Below, piece after piece: positions 32,676 to 43,361 of a stretch of 64,000 nt of DNA. Numbering within the stretch: the stretch's first letter is position 1; each line of letters starts with the position of its first letter. The position numbers were made by a program, and so were the translations under genes. Source of the DNA: Pyrus communis (taxonomy: Eukaryota > Streptophyta > Magnoliopsida > Rosales > Rosaceae). The DNA lies in the NCBI RefSeq assembly GCF_963583255.1, contig NC_084809.1, positions 1,059,001 to 1,123,000 on the forward strand. The letters run 5' to 3'. The notes beneath the pieces are model-generated. The model saw only the letters and a program-made list of their open reading frames with translations, was not told the origin of the DNA and ran no database searches.

Positions 32676-34835
32676 TTAAGAAACTTGGCTGGAAGTGTTC
32701 CTACCTTGCCCGTTCACCTTTCTCTCTGGTGGCCGTTCCCCTAAAAGTCTTACATCAATGTTAGCTCTGGATTCCAGTGAGGACTGAACCACTGTGTCAT
32801 AAGCTTTTGAAGAGAGGGCAAGGCGTTGAGTTCGAGCTCTCAAATATAGCTCATATGCAAGCCTTGGCTTCCCTTCCTTTGCGAGAGCCTCAATCATCAT
32901 TTCGTATGTGACATGGTTTGGAGGGATGTTCTGAGCTTTCATGCGGTCAAACCAATCGTATGCAGCACTGCTAAAACCGTTTCTTGCAAACCCACTGATA
33001 ATGGCATTATATGTGACAACAGTTGGCTCAATGCCTGCTGAAACCATGTCATCAATGATGGTTTCTACCATGTTAGGTTTTCCATGGCCACTGAAAATCG
33101 AAGCCATAGTTGTGTAGGCATACAAGTTTGGCTTCAGACCAACCTTAAGCATATGTTCCCACACCTGACGGGCCTCATCATAGCGCTTACCCTTCTCGAG
33201 GGCACTAAGCAATGCCCCGTAAGAAAGGATTGTGGGTTTCTGGCCTTGCTCCACCATTCTCTTAAAAATTTTGACAGCCGCAGAGGTTTCAGCAGCCTTG
33301 GAACAGGCAACAAGAACCGCATTCCATTCCTTACTTCTTGGTTTAAGCCCTTTCTCTTCCATCTTGTTGAGCAACCTGACACCCCATTTCCAAATCGCTC
33401 TTTTTCTAGCTGCACTTAGAAGGACGTTAAAGTGAGATACTATCAATTCATACGACATGTTATTTGGCTGCGGCCCCTTGTCCAACATATCCTCATAAAT
33501 CTCCAAAGCTGCCCACCATTTCTTAGCCTTCCCCATCAACCAAATCGTATGGTTACACACGGCTAAACTTATGTCAGAATGCTTTTCTCTTATCCTACCA
33601 TACAAATCTTTTGCTACAATATAATGTTCTTCACGGGTGCAAGCCCACAAAAGGCGCTCGTGCTCTGCCCTCCCAAGTGGAACCCCAGCAATATCCATCT
33701 CTGTTAGCAGTTTGAGCACATTGGTGGTTAAGTTATCATCCCTCACAAGCCACCTTCGCATCACTTGGTAGCAAACGCGTTTTGTAAAGTTCTCAAGCTT
33801 CACAAACTCCTCTTCCCAGTCTACATCAGCATCTTTACCTATATGTCCTTTACGATAATTTTCTCTAAACTCAACAAAGAACTTTAAAGCTCCATTCCCA
33901 TCTTGCATTCGTTGATAAGCCAACAATGCTGTGGAGTACGATACTGAAGACGGAATCAGGCCCTTCTCTTGAATCTCCTCAAGGACATGAAGGGCCTCCA
34001 TACTTTGTCCCCGTTCAATGTAAATAGCCATTTTAGTGTTGTAAGTTACAACATTCGGTACCACCCCTTCCCTAGTCATATCGCTCAATACTTTGTCAAT
34101 TTCTCCGAATTGTCCAGATTGCTTCACTGCACCCAAAAGACTGTTATATATGAATAAGTTTGGGGTAATGAAACCATTAGTTTCTTCCTTCTTTCTCTTA
34201 AGCCACTCGACAGTAGCAAAAGCGGAATCCATCAATCTGTCTCTTCCGAAACCCCTGATAATGGATGAGAATACTTGGAGGGGCAAATCACCCGTGTCCT
34301 TAAGAACCTCTTCAACATCATCAGCTGTTTTCGCAAACTGTAAGCTTAGCGCCAGCGCACGCACGTCAATCTTTTCATTTCTCTGTTCCCAATTCTCTCC
34401 TTGACCTCCTATACCTATTTCATCATCATCATTACCATCACAGCCCTTCCTTCCATCCACATTTCGATGATCAACAACACCCTCACCCTCGCATTCACCC
34501 GACAACCTATTTTCCGATGTCTCTTCCTCCACAAGAACCTCATTCCCAATTGCTTGCTCCTCCAATGCCCATGCTACCACAAACGAACCCTTCTTCGGCT
34601 CACAAAACCGAGCAAGTTTAAGTCTAGAGTGCCCATAGAAGCACCCACATCCGAAACCAAATTTTCGGCTTCCATTGAAACCCTCACTCCCAAGTAAAAC
34701 ATCACCATTTCCACCATTACAAACAGGAAAACCAACAACTCCAATCTTTTTCCTCCTACTTCTAGTTCTAAATTTACAAGAAGAACCAAGTCCAAATCCT
34801 ACCTGGGGTACTTCCCAAGTGATTAAAGCTTGCAT
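32676..34835 (-). CDS. Pentatricopeptide-repeat protein, probably chloroplast (LPE1-like)
   Basis: A single intact exon of 719 residues. PPR proteins bind organelle RNA, each 35-residue repeat reading about one base. The N-terminus (about 70 residues: basic, Ser/Gly-rich, few acids) fits a plastid transit peptide. An acidic linker to about residue 150 precedes the repeats. Repeats run from about residue 190 to 660, for example NLFIYNSLLGAVKQSGQFGE, PNVVTYNTKMAIYIERG, PTILSYGALLSALEKGKRYD, PNLYAYTTMASIFSGHGKP and PTVVTYNAIISGFARNG. They are P-type, with no E or DYW editing tail. The block ALSLQFAKTADDVEEVLKDT and the overall layout remind me of LOW PHOTOSYNTHETIC EFFICIENCY 1 (psbA translation), but this is recalled, not searched. 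Intronless structure is usual for the family. Confidence 0.93.
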   Translation of the reverse strand: MQALITWEVPQVGFGLGSSCKFRTRSRRKKIGVVGFPVCNGGNGDVLLGSEGFNGSRKFGFGCGCFYGHSRLKLARFCEPKKGSFVVAWALEEQAIGNEVLVEEETSENRLSGECEGEGVVDHRNVDGRKGCDGNDDDEIGIGGQGENWEQRNEKIDVRALALSLQFAKTADDVEEVLKDTGDLPLQVFSSIIRGFGRDRLMDSAFATVEWLKRKKEETNGFITPNLFIYNSLLGAVKQSGQFGEIDKVLSDMTREGVVPNVVTYNTKMAIYIERGQSMEALHVLEEIQEKGLIPSSVSYSTALLAYQRMQDGNGALKFFVEFRENYRKGHIGKDADVDWEEEFVKLENFTKRVCYQVMRRWLVRDDNLTTNVLKLLTEMDIAGVPLGRAEHERLLWACTREEHYIVAKDLYGRIREKHSDISLAVCNHTIWLMGKAKKWWAALEIYEDMLDKGPQPNNMSYELIVSHFNVLLSAARKRAIWKWGVRLLNKMEEKGLKPRSKEWNAVLVACSKAAETSAAVKIFKRMVEQGQKPTILSYGALLSALEKGKRYDEARQVWEHMLKVGLKPNLYAYTTMASIFSGHGKPNMVETIIDDMVSAGIEPTVVTYNAIISGFARNGFSSAAYDWFDRMKAQNIPPNHVTYEMMIEALAKEGKPRLAYELYLRARTQRLALSSKAYDTVVQSSLESRANIDVRLLGERPPERKVNGQGRNTSSQVS

Positions 34836-35702
34836 TTTTCCAGATACTTACAAGAAACTATAACAACCCAGACTTGAAATGCCTCTGAAATTATATAATT
34901 TCCAGCAAAGTTTACATTTTTACAGAATTCCCAGCTACTGCAAGAGATGGGGACATACCTGAACTCCAGATTTAAAAGCAGAAGCCAGATAAATATGGAT
35001 AATTCTGCAGCTTTTGGTGGAAGTGCTTAATCAAAAGCAAGTGAAATTCTGAAGTGGGTTTGATTTCATTTCGCAGTGGTGCTGTGGTTTTCTCACAACC
35101 ATTCAATTGAAATGCGATCGGTGGTGATCTAGAAAAATCAGCCAAAAAACAACTGGAAAATGTAAGGAAAATCTGTTAATTTTATTGGGCCTAAATGTTT
35201 TTCAGCAAGTGGCCCAATAACTTTCTATTTAAATATTGGGCCTAGGCTTATTTCTATTTGTACTTGCGCACCATTGAAGATGAGTTTTTTTTTCTTTTTC
35301 ACAAAAGATAAAAATCTTATTTGAAAGTGCTTTAAAATGATTTAAAACATGCAAGTGATTATTTATCACAGTGATGGGGATGAGTGTTGCCCTTACATCA
35401 CGACGTGAGTTTGAATCATGTCAACTCTCTAAACTAACATCTAATTTAACAAATCTATAGTTTGACAAAAAATAAATGAATAAATAAATGATTGAAAACG
35501 TAATTAGAGAAAACTTCTTTTGATTCTAAAAGCACTTGAAGTGCATTCTACTTTATGTGCTTCTGTAAGGAAGCACTTTAAGTATTTTTTTAGGATTTAC
35601 TTGCAATTTTACTTAGAATTGGTTTTAAAAACATTTTCACCAAAAACACTGTTAATCATTTTAAAACACTTACAAACTAGCTTAAAATATTTACAGAAAG
35701 AG

Positions 35703-36304
35703 AGAATTTTTGAAATGTCATATGAACTTGTACACAATTTTCAATTTGTCATATAAACTAAAATTTTAATCAATTTGTCATATCAACTTTTTGAAATCAT
35801 TAATTTGTCATTTCACCCTAACTCCATTATGTTTTCCATTCAATATAAGTCATGTGCCTCGCACATGACTTGTGTTCAAGGTTATTTGAGTCATTTCAGC
35901 ATCTTTTCACAAGGTTTTTTTTTTAACATTTCCTTAGTACAAACACTTATATTTTGTAGAGAGTATTCAAGGGGATCTGTGTGAACAAAATCTCTGAGAA
36001 CAAGTATAGCGTAGCAGCAGTCCCTTTTGTGGCTTTAGAAACTTAGAAGTTTTTCATCGAATACAACATAATAAAAGGGAAGTGAAGTGATAAAATGACC
36101 CAAATAACCCTAAACACAAGTCATGTGCGAGACACATGTCGCACATGACTTATATTGGATGGAAAATTTAATGGAGTTGGAGTTAGAGTAAGATGACAAA
36201 TTAATAATTTTGAAAAGTTGATATGACAATTTACTTAAAATTTTAGTACATATGACAAATTGAAAATTATGTATAACTTCATATGACATTTCAAAAAAAT
36301 TCCC
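35703..36304. mobile_element. Foldback (long inverted repeat) element
   Basis: Two arms of about 200 bp face each other around a unique centre of about 190 bp. The left arm runs GAATTTTTGAAATGTCATAT, then CAATTTGTCATATAAACTAA, AAGTCATGTGC, GCACATGACTTGTGTTC and GGTTATTTGAGTCATTT (to about 35900). The right arm from about 36092 is its complement: AAATGACCCAAATAACC, GAACACAAGTC-like ACACAAGTCATGTGC, and ATGACATTTC at the end. No frame is conserved. Transcripts could form a long hairpin. I found no clear target duplication. Confidence 0.85.
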
Positions 36305-36693
36305 TTATAAAAATGCTTTCAATGTCCGGCAATCTTTCCATAACAAGTTATAATTTAATATCAAAACCATTGGTGAAGTGAAAATAAAGCGTCATTTCAT
36401 AATGTAATTTAAACCTGAGACTTTATAAAACTACGTAAAAATGTTGATGCATTGGTCATTTCATGAATTTGAGACCTAAACGCATGTACCATTTTTCTAA
36501 TAATTCGATTTTGTGTCTTCTTTTCTTTTAAATTCTTTTAAATTATATTCCTCCAAAATTTTCTTTTAATACTTTTACCAAGAAAAATAAGACTAGTTGA
36601 GGTTATTATTCATAGGAAGCAAAATAATATATAAATATGGTCCTAATAAAACAATGACACCTTTTTTTTACTGTTAAAATATGTAATTAATAA

Positions 36694-36977
36694 TGTGACA
36701 TCCCACATCGTTCAGGGGAGTGATTTTTGTATATATATTTTCATCCCTACTTAGCACGAGGCCTTTTGGGAGTTCACTAGCTTCAGGTTCCGTAGGAACT
36801 CCGAAGTTATGCGAGAATGAGACTAGAGCAATCCAATGATGGGTGACCCACTGGGAAGTTGCTCGTGAGTTCCCAAAAACAAAACCATGAGGGAATGGTA
36901 AGCCCAAAGCGGAAAATATCGTGCTACGGTGGTGGAGTGGGCCCGGGAAGTGATTCGCCCCGGGCCAAGATGTGACA
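36694..36977 (+). repeat. Cassandra 5' LTR with 5S-like domain
   Basis: 284 bp. The 5S-like part (about 36783-36880) has AGGAACTCCGAAGTTATGCG, where the box A region differs from the 3' LTR by one base (TTATGCG against TTAAGCG). The LTRs differ at a noticeable number of sites, so the insertion is not very recent. Confidence 0.93.
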
Positions 36978-36978
36978 A

Positions 36979-36991
36979 TTGGTATCAGAGC
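36979..36991 (+). promoter_or_regulatory. Primer-binding site of the Cassandra element
   Basis: TTGGTATCAGAGC begins two bases after the 5' LTR. TGGTATCAGAGC is complementary to the 3' end of the plant initiator methionine tRNA, the usual primer of Cassandra and many copia elements. Confidence 0.9.
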
Positions 36992-37046
36992 TTACCCCTG
37001 GTCGTAGTGTGCCGACGAGGACGTCGGGCCCCTAAGGGGGGTGGAT

Positions 37047-37329
37047 TGTGACATCCCACATCACCCAGGGTAGTGATCCTTATATGTATATTATCATCTC
37101 TACCTAGCACGAGGCCTTTTGGGAGCTCACTGCTTCGGGTTCCGTAGGAACTCCGAAGTTAAGCGAGAAGGGGGCTAGAGCAATCCCATGATGGGTGACC
37201 CACTGGAAAGTTGCTCGTGAGTTCCCAAAAACAAAACCGTGAGGGAATGGTAAGCCCAAAGCGGACAATATCGTACTACGGTGGTGAAGCGGGCCCGGGA
37301 AGTGATCCACCCCGGACCAGGATGTGACA
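37047..37329 (+). repeat. Cassandra 3' LTR with 5S-like domain
   Basis: 283 bp. The 5S-like part (about 37133-37228) has the intact internal pol III promoter words AGTTAAGCGAG and GATGGGTGACC. It is followed by the 5-bp target duplication AATAA. Confidence 0.93.
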
Positions 37330-39128
37330 AATAATGCAAGAACAAGAAGGGTCAGTGTGATAATTTCTGAAAAAATAAATAATATAAAATAGCAAGCAAC
37401 CCATGCATGCATGGAAGAGACTTTTCAGTATTCTGATAACATAATTCGGTATACCAATTATTATAATAGAAATAATTGGATATTTGAAGAAGGAAAAATG
37501 CCGAGCCTTTGTATAATGAAAAAAATACCCTACGGTGGTCTCGACATACTAAAAAAGTTTTCCATGCATGGAAGCTGGGAATAAAGAAAAACTATAATTT
37601 AATGAGCATAAAATCTGTTAGCTAGCTATGTGATATCTTCTCACATTGGCATGCCAAACAAGAAGCAAATCCTGATGGGGTGCGTGAAAGAATCAATCTT
37701 GTGCTCAATGTTGCGCTGCATGCATGATTTTTCACATCACTTTTTGTAGTCTTGCATGAGCATGCATCTAGATTGCCCGATCGATCTTCACATCTCCCTA
37801 TTATATAATTAAGGGTATATAATCTTTCAAAATCTCTATTAATTATTTCAATACGTACTTGTAAGGAATATATGATTTTTTTTGTCAAATCGCTTTGATA
37901 AACATATAATAGTATCGTTTAAGTTAACATTAATGTAAATTGCAGACTTCAGCGTAACAAAGGTGGTCGAAAAACAGCATGCACTTCTTTTTTCACCTAA
38001 ATTTTAATCTTTATTTATACTAAATTACAATATCACTCGAACAAAAAAACGTAATATTGATCATACCAAATTTGTAATTACAAATAAGAAATGAAAGAAG
38101 AATACATCAAATTTTACCATGTAAAAGTTTTAATGAGTGTGATGACTGACACATAGCGGTACTAACTAATTAATATACGTGTTTAAATAACACTTATGTT
38201 ATAACATGAGTAAGTGATTTGAGTAAAATAACATTAGATGACAGTTTGACGATCCGATAACTGAGGTCCATATAAAAATGCAAAGATACAAGTCATGACT
38301 AAATGATCACTTGTAACGGTGCCTTGTAGCCCATCCTAGTATGCTACACATGCATATAGGAGAGAAGATGCCCCATTTAAACTCCAATGGTGCGTTTGTT
38401 GCACTGAATTATTTCTAACTGAACTAGCTTTAAAGACTAAATTGGATTGGCTTAAATTATACTAACTTAGTGAAACGTTTGGTACCATATTAAGAAACAG
38501 GATAACTACAATATTCAAATATTATATTATTTAATCTACATTTATTAATAGTTTATTATTAATTTATCATTTTTTTTGTTTCTAGAATCATCTCTCTATC
38601 TAATGACCAATATCTTTTTATTTATTTTTTCTAAAATCATCTTAATTCATTCCTCTTTTCCTCCGCCATTCTCTCCCTCTCCTCTCCCTCTTTTTATCAT
38701 GTTTCACCATTGTCCTAGAATTCTCTTCCTCTTCGTATACCTCTCCCTGTTTTCCTCCGCCCACTCTCTCCCTCCCCTCTCCCACTTTTCCTCGTCCATT
38801 ATCCCCCTCTTTTCCTTATGTAGAGATTCGCACAGAGGATTTATCGGAGCTCTCCGCCCAGTACCTTCATTGATTTTCTAGGAAAATCTTAAAATCTTCT
38901 AGTGATTTTGCCTTTTTATTTTGAATTTGTGTGGGGGATTCGTCTGCAGGTGCTTAATTATGGGGGTTTTGCATTTTTTTTTTGTTTTGAATTTTAGGTG
39001 TTGATTTTGAGATTTAGGTAGTGGGTTTGAGATCTGGGCATGGGTAAGGGAGTCGGAGTTGCAAACGACAAAGGCGTGCAAACGATGTTGGAGATGGGAT
39101 TAGGAATCCCATGCTTTTTTTTTGTTTT

Positions 39129-39150
39129 GGGGGGGGGGGGGGGGGGGGGG
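39129..39150 (+). repeat. 22-base G homopolymer
   Basis: An uninterrupted run of 22 G, then C and six more G. It can form a G-quadruplex and is prone to length errors in sequencing and replication, so the exact length should be treated as uncertain. Confidence 0.8.
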
Positions 39151-39730
39151 CGGGGGGTCTCACTAGGACAACCTAGCGAAGCACTTAGTCGGAACGAGTC
39201 CGACTTAGTCTCATTTAAGTTTAGTCCAGCTTGCATCAAACATGGAATTAGTAGTCTTAGCAAAGTAATCCAGTCCAATGAACTTTAATGAGGACAAACA
39301 AACACGTCCTAAATTCACAGGATAAGATATAAATTACATATGCGTCGTTTGGCGGCTCTCTAAAGTCCAAAACCTATGAGTTAATGTAATATATTTCTCC
39401 TAGGATCAACATGTTGTGGGGGTGTCAAACCTTATGCATGCAAATTTGTTTCTCTTATCCGACGTCCACCATGTGGTCGTATGGACATCAATTTGTCACT
39501 TTCGTGAATGCTCACAAAACAAACTTCATTATCATTATCAAAGTTGATTAACAAATGACCCCAAAGAAATAAAAATAAAATCATAAAATAATAAAAAAAG
39601 CTTAATTAGCAACTCCATAACCACAAGCTAACGGAATAAGTTCTCGATGATTTAGTGAATCTTAGTTTTGATTACGGCTACTTACCCTTCAAATAAGGAG
39701 GATTAATTAAAAAAATTTGGGTTAGCGGTA

Positions 39731-39877
39731 CTATATATAGGGGTGTGATATTCACACACCCTTTTAATTTTCGGTTATTGGATCAGATGAATTAAAGAAG
39801 ATCAACGGACAGAAATTAACAAGGAGTGTGTGAGAAGTAATTTGGGGTGTGTGGATAGCACACTCCTATATATATTC
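39731..39877. mobile_element. Small MITE with GTGTG(N)ATTCACACAC-type ends
   Basis: The left end TATATAGGGGTGTGATATTC and ACACACCC pairs with the right end GGGGTGTGTGGATAGC, ACACTCCTATATA (read inward TATATAGGAGTGTGCTATCC). About 147 bp. A weaker relative may lie at 46164-46295 (AAGTGCTATCCACAAACTC ... CACCATAGCACAACCC). Confidence 0.7.
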
Positions 39878-40915
39878 TGAGTTAGACGATGAAGTGTTCA
39901 ATGTTCAGCACATTTGGACATGGTTGAAAAGAGGAGGAGGAGGAGGAGATAGAATACACGTATTGTTTAAGCTCCCTCCCATGTGGTTTGATGCCCTAGA
40001 GAGATTGGCCAACCACCCAGAAGAAAAAGTAAACACAAAAGAAGTCTTTAGCACCCACCTAACTGATATAAACATAAAAACCTAACAACATCACAAATTA
40101 CGGATGAAGACAAAGAAAGCTAGCTCTATTCATTTTTAATTTAATCGAACATATATTCCATATGCCACATTAATTTGAGATCTATTTTTCATTTTTAAAA
40201 AGATCTATCAATTGGCACTTAACATGCTAAATCGTGTATTGGATGCTGATTCTTAATTTAGATCATATATAGCTCTAAATAAATCATGAACTAAATTAAC
40301 AAGGTTAAACGAGTTATCATTTACTTTTTCCATATAAATGAGGTTTTATATACTCATACCATAATTCGTAACACTTTCTATAAATCATGATTAGATTTCT
40401 ATAACTATACTATATTTTAATTAGTTATTTTTAATAAAATCTCCCTCACAGTCTCACACCGTCTAGGTTCTCCATAAATACACAAGAATTATTGTTAAAT
40501 CACCAAAGGATCATATATATTTTTTGAAAGACAAATTGATTAAGCAATTGATATTGTGCTTGGCCCGCCAATCAAGCAACCGTTTTCCTAAGCACCCACG
40601 CCCATGTGCACTTGGCCTTCCATAAAATAAGCAGAGGGAAACCATGCCCATATTGTCCCTCTTGTGGCATCCTCTCATTGGCCAACCAATACTTTTTGCA
40701 ACACTCCTTCGGGCGGCTTGTATTTAACTGATGTCCTTATTATATTTTGCCCTAGTTAATATAATGCGAATTTGCCTAATTATTGCTTATATTAAGCAGC
40801 CAACTCCAACACTCTCAACTCCCCATTTCCTCTCATTTCTCCTGAGCAGTTTGAGTAGTTGAGAGGAAAAAGCACAACAAAAGTGCTTGTGGAAAAAGCA
40901 GAGAAAATTTGAAAG

Positions 40916-41651
40916 ATGATTAAGTTGAGGTCAAACAGGTTTTGCAGAAGCTTTAGCAGTTGCAAGCTCATCAGCAGCAGCAGTAGTAAAAGCAAGAGTA
41001 AAGCTGCTGATCAAAAGGAGTTTGGAGGAGGCAATATTAATAACAATAGTGAAATCAAATGGGAGCGTCGGCCGGGAGGCATGCTTGTTCAGACGAGGGA
41101 GACAGCGGCCGAAAGCAGTGCCGGAGAAGGCATGATCACGGTTCGAGTGTCAACTGTGTCTCATTTCCGTGACATCTCCATTGAAGCCACTTCAACATTT
41201 GGTAATTAAGCCTTCTCTCTCCTTGTTTAGCGAAACTCACCTAACGGGAATGTTATTGTAGTGGTAGCCTTAATGAATCACACACCATCATATAAAATTT
41301 CTCACATAGCAGTATGTGGTTGACTGAAGATACCGTGGCATCACTTGGAATGTTCTTCTCTTAATTTATTTATGAGCTAGAAAATCAAATAATCAAGTCC
41401 TAATCTTGGTTTTGATTCATTTGTTCTCTGCAGGCGAATTAAAGATGATACTGTCGCTGGTGACTGGTATGGAGGCAAGAGAGCAAAGGCTTCTTTACAA
41501 AGGAAAACAAAGAGAAGATGGTGAATATTTACACATGGTTGGAGTCAGAGACAAGGAGAAAGTGCTTCTGCTCCAAGATCCAGCTATCAAGGAAATGAAG
41601 CTTCTTCATGGAATTGGAACTCCTTCGACTTGTCGTTCGATTCGTGTTTGA
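40916..41651 (+). CDS. BAG-type ubiquitin-like protein without a BAG domain
   Basis: Two exons, 40916-41201 and 41434-41651, coding 167 residues. The first 45 residues are basic and Ser/Lys-rich. IKWERRPGGMLVQTRE then opens a ubiquitin-like fold typical of plant BAG1-4 co-chaperones (residues about 49-150), with GELKMILSLVTGMEAREQRL, LYKGKQREDGEYLHMVGV and KVLLLQDPAIKEMKL. In BAG proteins this region binds the proteasome or partners, and a C-terminal BAG helix bundle binds Hsp70. Here the frame stops right after the ubiquitin-like fold (TPSTCRSIRV*), so no Hsp70-binding part exists. Stand-alone proteins of this kind are known in plants, so this is not a recent truncation. The start ATG is the first of the exon. 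Confidence 0.92.
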
Positions 41652-43219
41652 GAAATTGAGAATCATGAGATTATCTTTAATTAATCTCTGTTCACTACTA
41701 ACCAAAAAAAGTGTAATACGCCTTCCTCTGATGGAGAAAAATGTTTGATAGGGTTGTCAGATCAGGGCAGATGCACACTTAACTTAATTAACCTGACTAA
41801 AATATGAATTAAGATGTCTCATATTTTTATAAGATGTGTCCTATGAATGACGTGATCAATGATCTTTCTAAAGTTTTTCTCCGTCTCATGACTTGGCCAG
41901 CTAAATTATGTTATTAGATAATAGCTAGGGACTTTAATTTTATGTAACATTTTGTGTCGGTTGGGGCTTTCTGCAACTAAAAATTGTAAGCCGCTGAAAT
42001 GCTGATCCTTGTAAGCTTTGTAACGACTGATGGCATAAACTCTGCTATGTTTATGAAAACAGAAATGTTGATTCCATTTTCTTTCTTTTACTCATTGTAA
42101 AATGTAGAATATTGGTCCATTTGGACTTGGCAAAGGACGACCAAAGGTTTCAAAATTGTGATGCTTTCTATGTTTCGACTTTCAATTGCATTGTCTATTC
42201 ACCCACGCGTGCACGCCGGGATAAAAAATTGTGCAGTGTAAAAAAGCGCTAAAGCTAAAACTCAGCTAAAAAGTGCTTCTAAAAGTAGAGAAATTTTTGG
42301 GTCCGCTTGATTGATCACGTTACTTGTCTGACCTTAATATAGGGAGAGTTTATGCTCTTTGTGAGTGTAGCTGGATGGGTGACGTGGTTCATTTATTAAT
42401 TTAGTAATTATTTTTAAAACTATAGAAAGTATTTATATCACATTTGTATCAAATTTCTAATAAAAATAGTTGTTAGTCTCACCTCAATTATAAAGATGGT
42501 ACAAATGTAGTATGAATAATATTTTTGAATCAACGAACGATTTGCATAAAATTAGAATACACTTATAACATTTCAAACTTGTCATGCATTGGCATGCAAT
42601 AAAGTTGAAAGGTGTAGCAACAACCGATGAGTTTGGAACTCCAAAGTGCCAATATCTTTTTTATTACAAGTCTCCCTCCACAAATTGAGATATTTAATTG
42701 CAACTAAAAAGTGAAAGCTGGCATCTTATCTATCTACGTACTTAAGTAGTGTGTATTGGTTTGGTTGAGCTCAAAGTTAGTTCAGTTTAATGTCTCAAAA
42801 GCATGGATGCTTAAGTACTTAAGTGGAGGTTAATTACAGATTAAATAAAAGAGTGCTGATCAGTACAATGCCCTTAAAGTTCAATTAACAAAATGCAGGG
42901 CAACTAACTGGTCCCATGCCACTGCGACGGTCGCAAGGCCAATTCTAAAAAGACATTCCATTTGTGCGAACCGCATAGGGATGCAACTTCATAAGCTTTT
43001 GGCTTTTGGCAAGTGGCCGGTAGCGACAGCACAATGATTTTCTAAACTAAACTTGTTGGAATATTGTATTTGAATTTTAAACCTTTTGTTTACTTTCTTT
43101 CAGATGGGATTATTGTTTAGAAAAATCCCATTTGGGTTGCTCCATTCATGTCCCAATGCTTTCATTCAACCAGAAACATAAACCCTGAATAATTGAGTCA
43201 AAAGTTTGATTTATATTTA

Positions 43220-43361
43220 GTTACGTCTAGGTTTGCATATCATGTATATGTTTTTTTTAATAAAATGTGATTGTGCATGTTTAATAAAAATTTTATTAAA
43301 CATGCACAATCACATTTTATTAAAAAAAACATATACATGATATGCAAACCTAGACGTAGCT
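43220..43361. repeat. Spacer-free near-perfect palindrome
   Basis: Two arms of about 71 bp meet at 43290/43291 with no spacer (AATAAAAATTTTATT). The left arm runs AGTTACGTCTAGGTTTGCAT, ATCATGTATATG, a T run, AATAAAATGTGATTGTGCAT, GTTTAATAAAA; the right arm is its complement, with one obvious mismatch at the outer end (GTTACG against GCTACG). Confidence 0.93.

Larger units (their letters stand above)
36694..37329 (+). mobile_element. Complete Cassandra TRIM retrotransposon with 5S rRNA-like LTRs
   Basis: Structure: 5' LTR 36694-36977, internal 69 bp, 3' LTR 37047-37329, flanked by the identical 5-bp duplication AATAA (36689-36693 and 37330-37334). Both LTRs begin TGTGACATCCCACATC and end GATGTGACA. 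Directly after the 5' LTR comes the primer-binding site TTGGTATCAGAGC (36979-36991), the complement of an initiator-Met tRNA 3' end. A purine tract AAGGGGGGTGGA precedes the 3' LTR. Each LTR contains a 5S rRNA-like domain (GGAACTCCGAAGTTAAGCGA, box C GATGGGTGACC), the hallmark of Cassandra. There is no coding capacity, so it must move using proteins from other elements. Confidence 0.95.
34836..40915. other. Gene-poor 6-kb interval rich in mobile elements
   Basis: No gene is supported. It holds a foldback element (35703-36304), a complete Cassandra TRIM (36694-37329), a 22-base G run (39129-39150) and a small MITE (39731-39877). The stretch 38388-39313 may be one non-autonomous element: it starts GGTGCGTTTGTTG and ends AACAAACACGTCC (read inward GGACGTGTTTGTT). 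The last 300 bases are the promoter and leader of the UBL gene. Confidence 0.55.

Noticed and set aside
36776..37230. Two tandem 5S rRNA genes
   Set aside because: 5S-like words are present twice, but they lie inside LTRs with primer site, purine tract and target duplications, and the sequence is too diverged from plant 5S rRNA. They belong to Cassandra.
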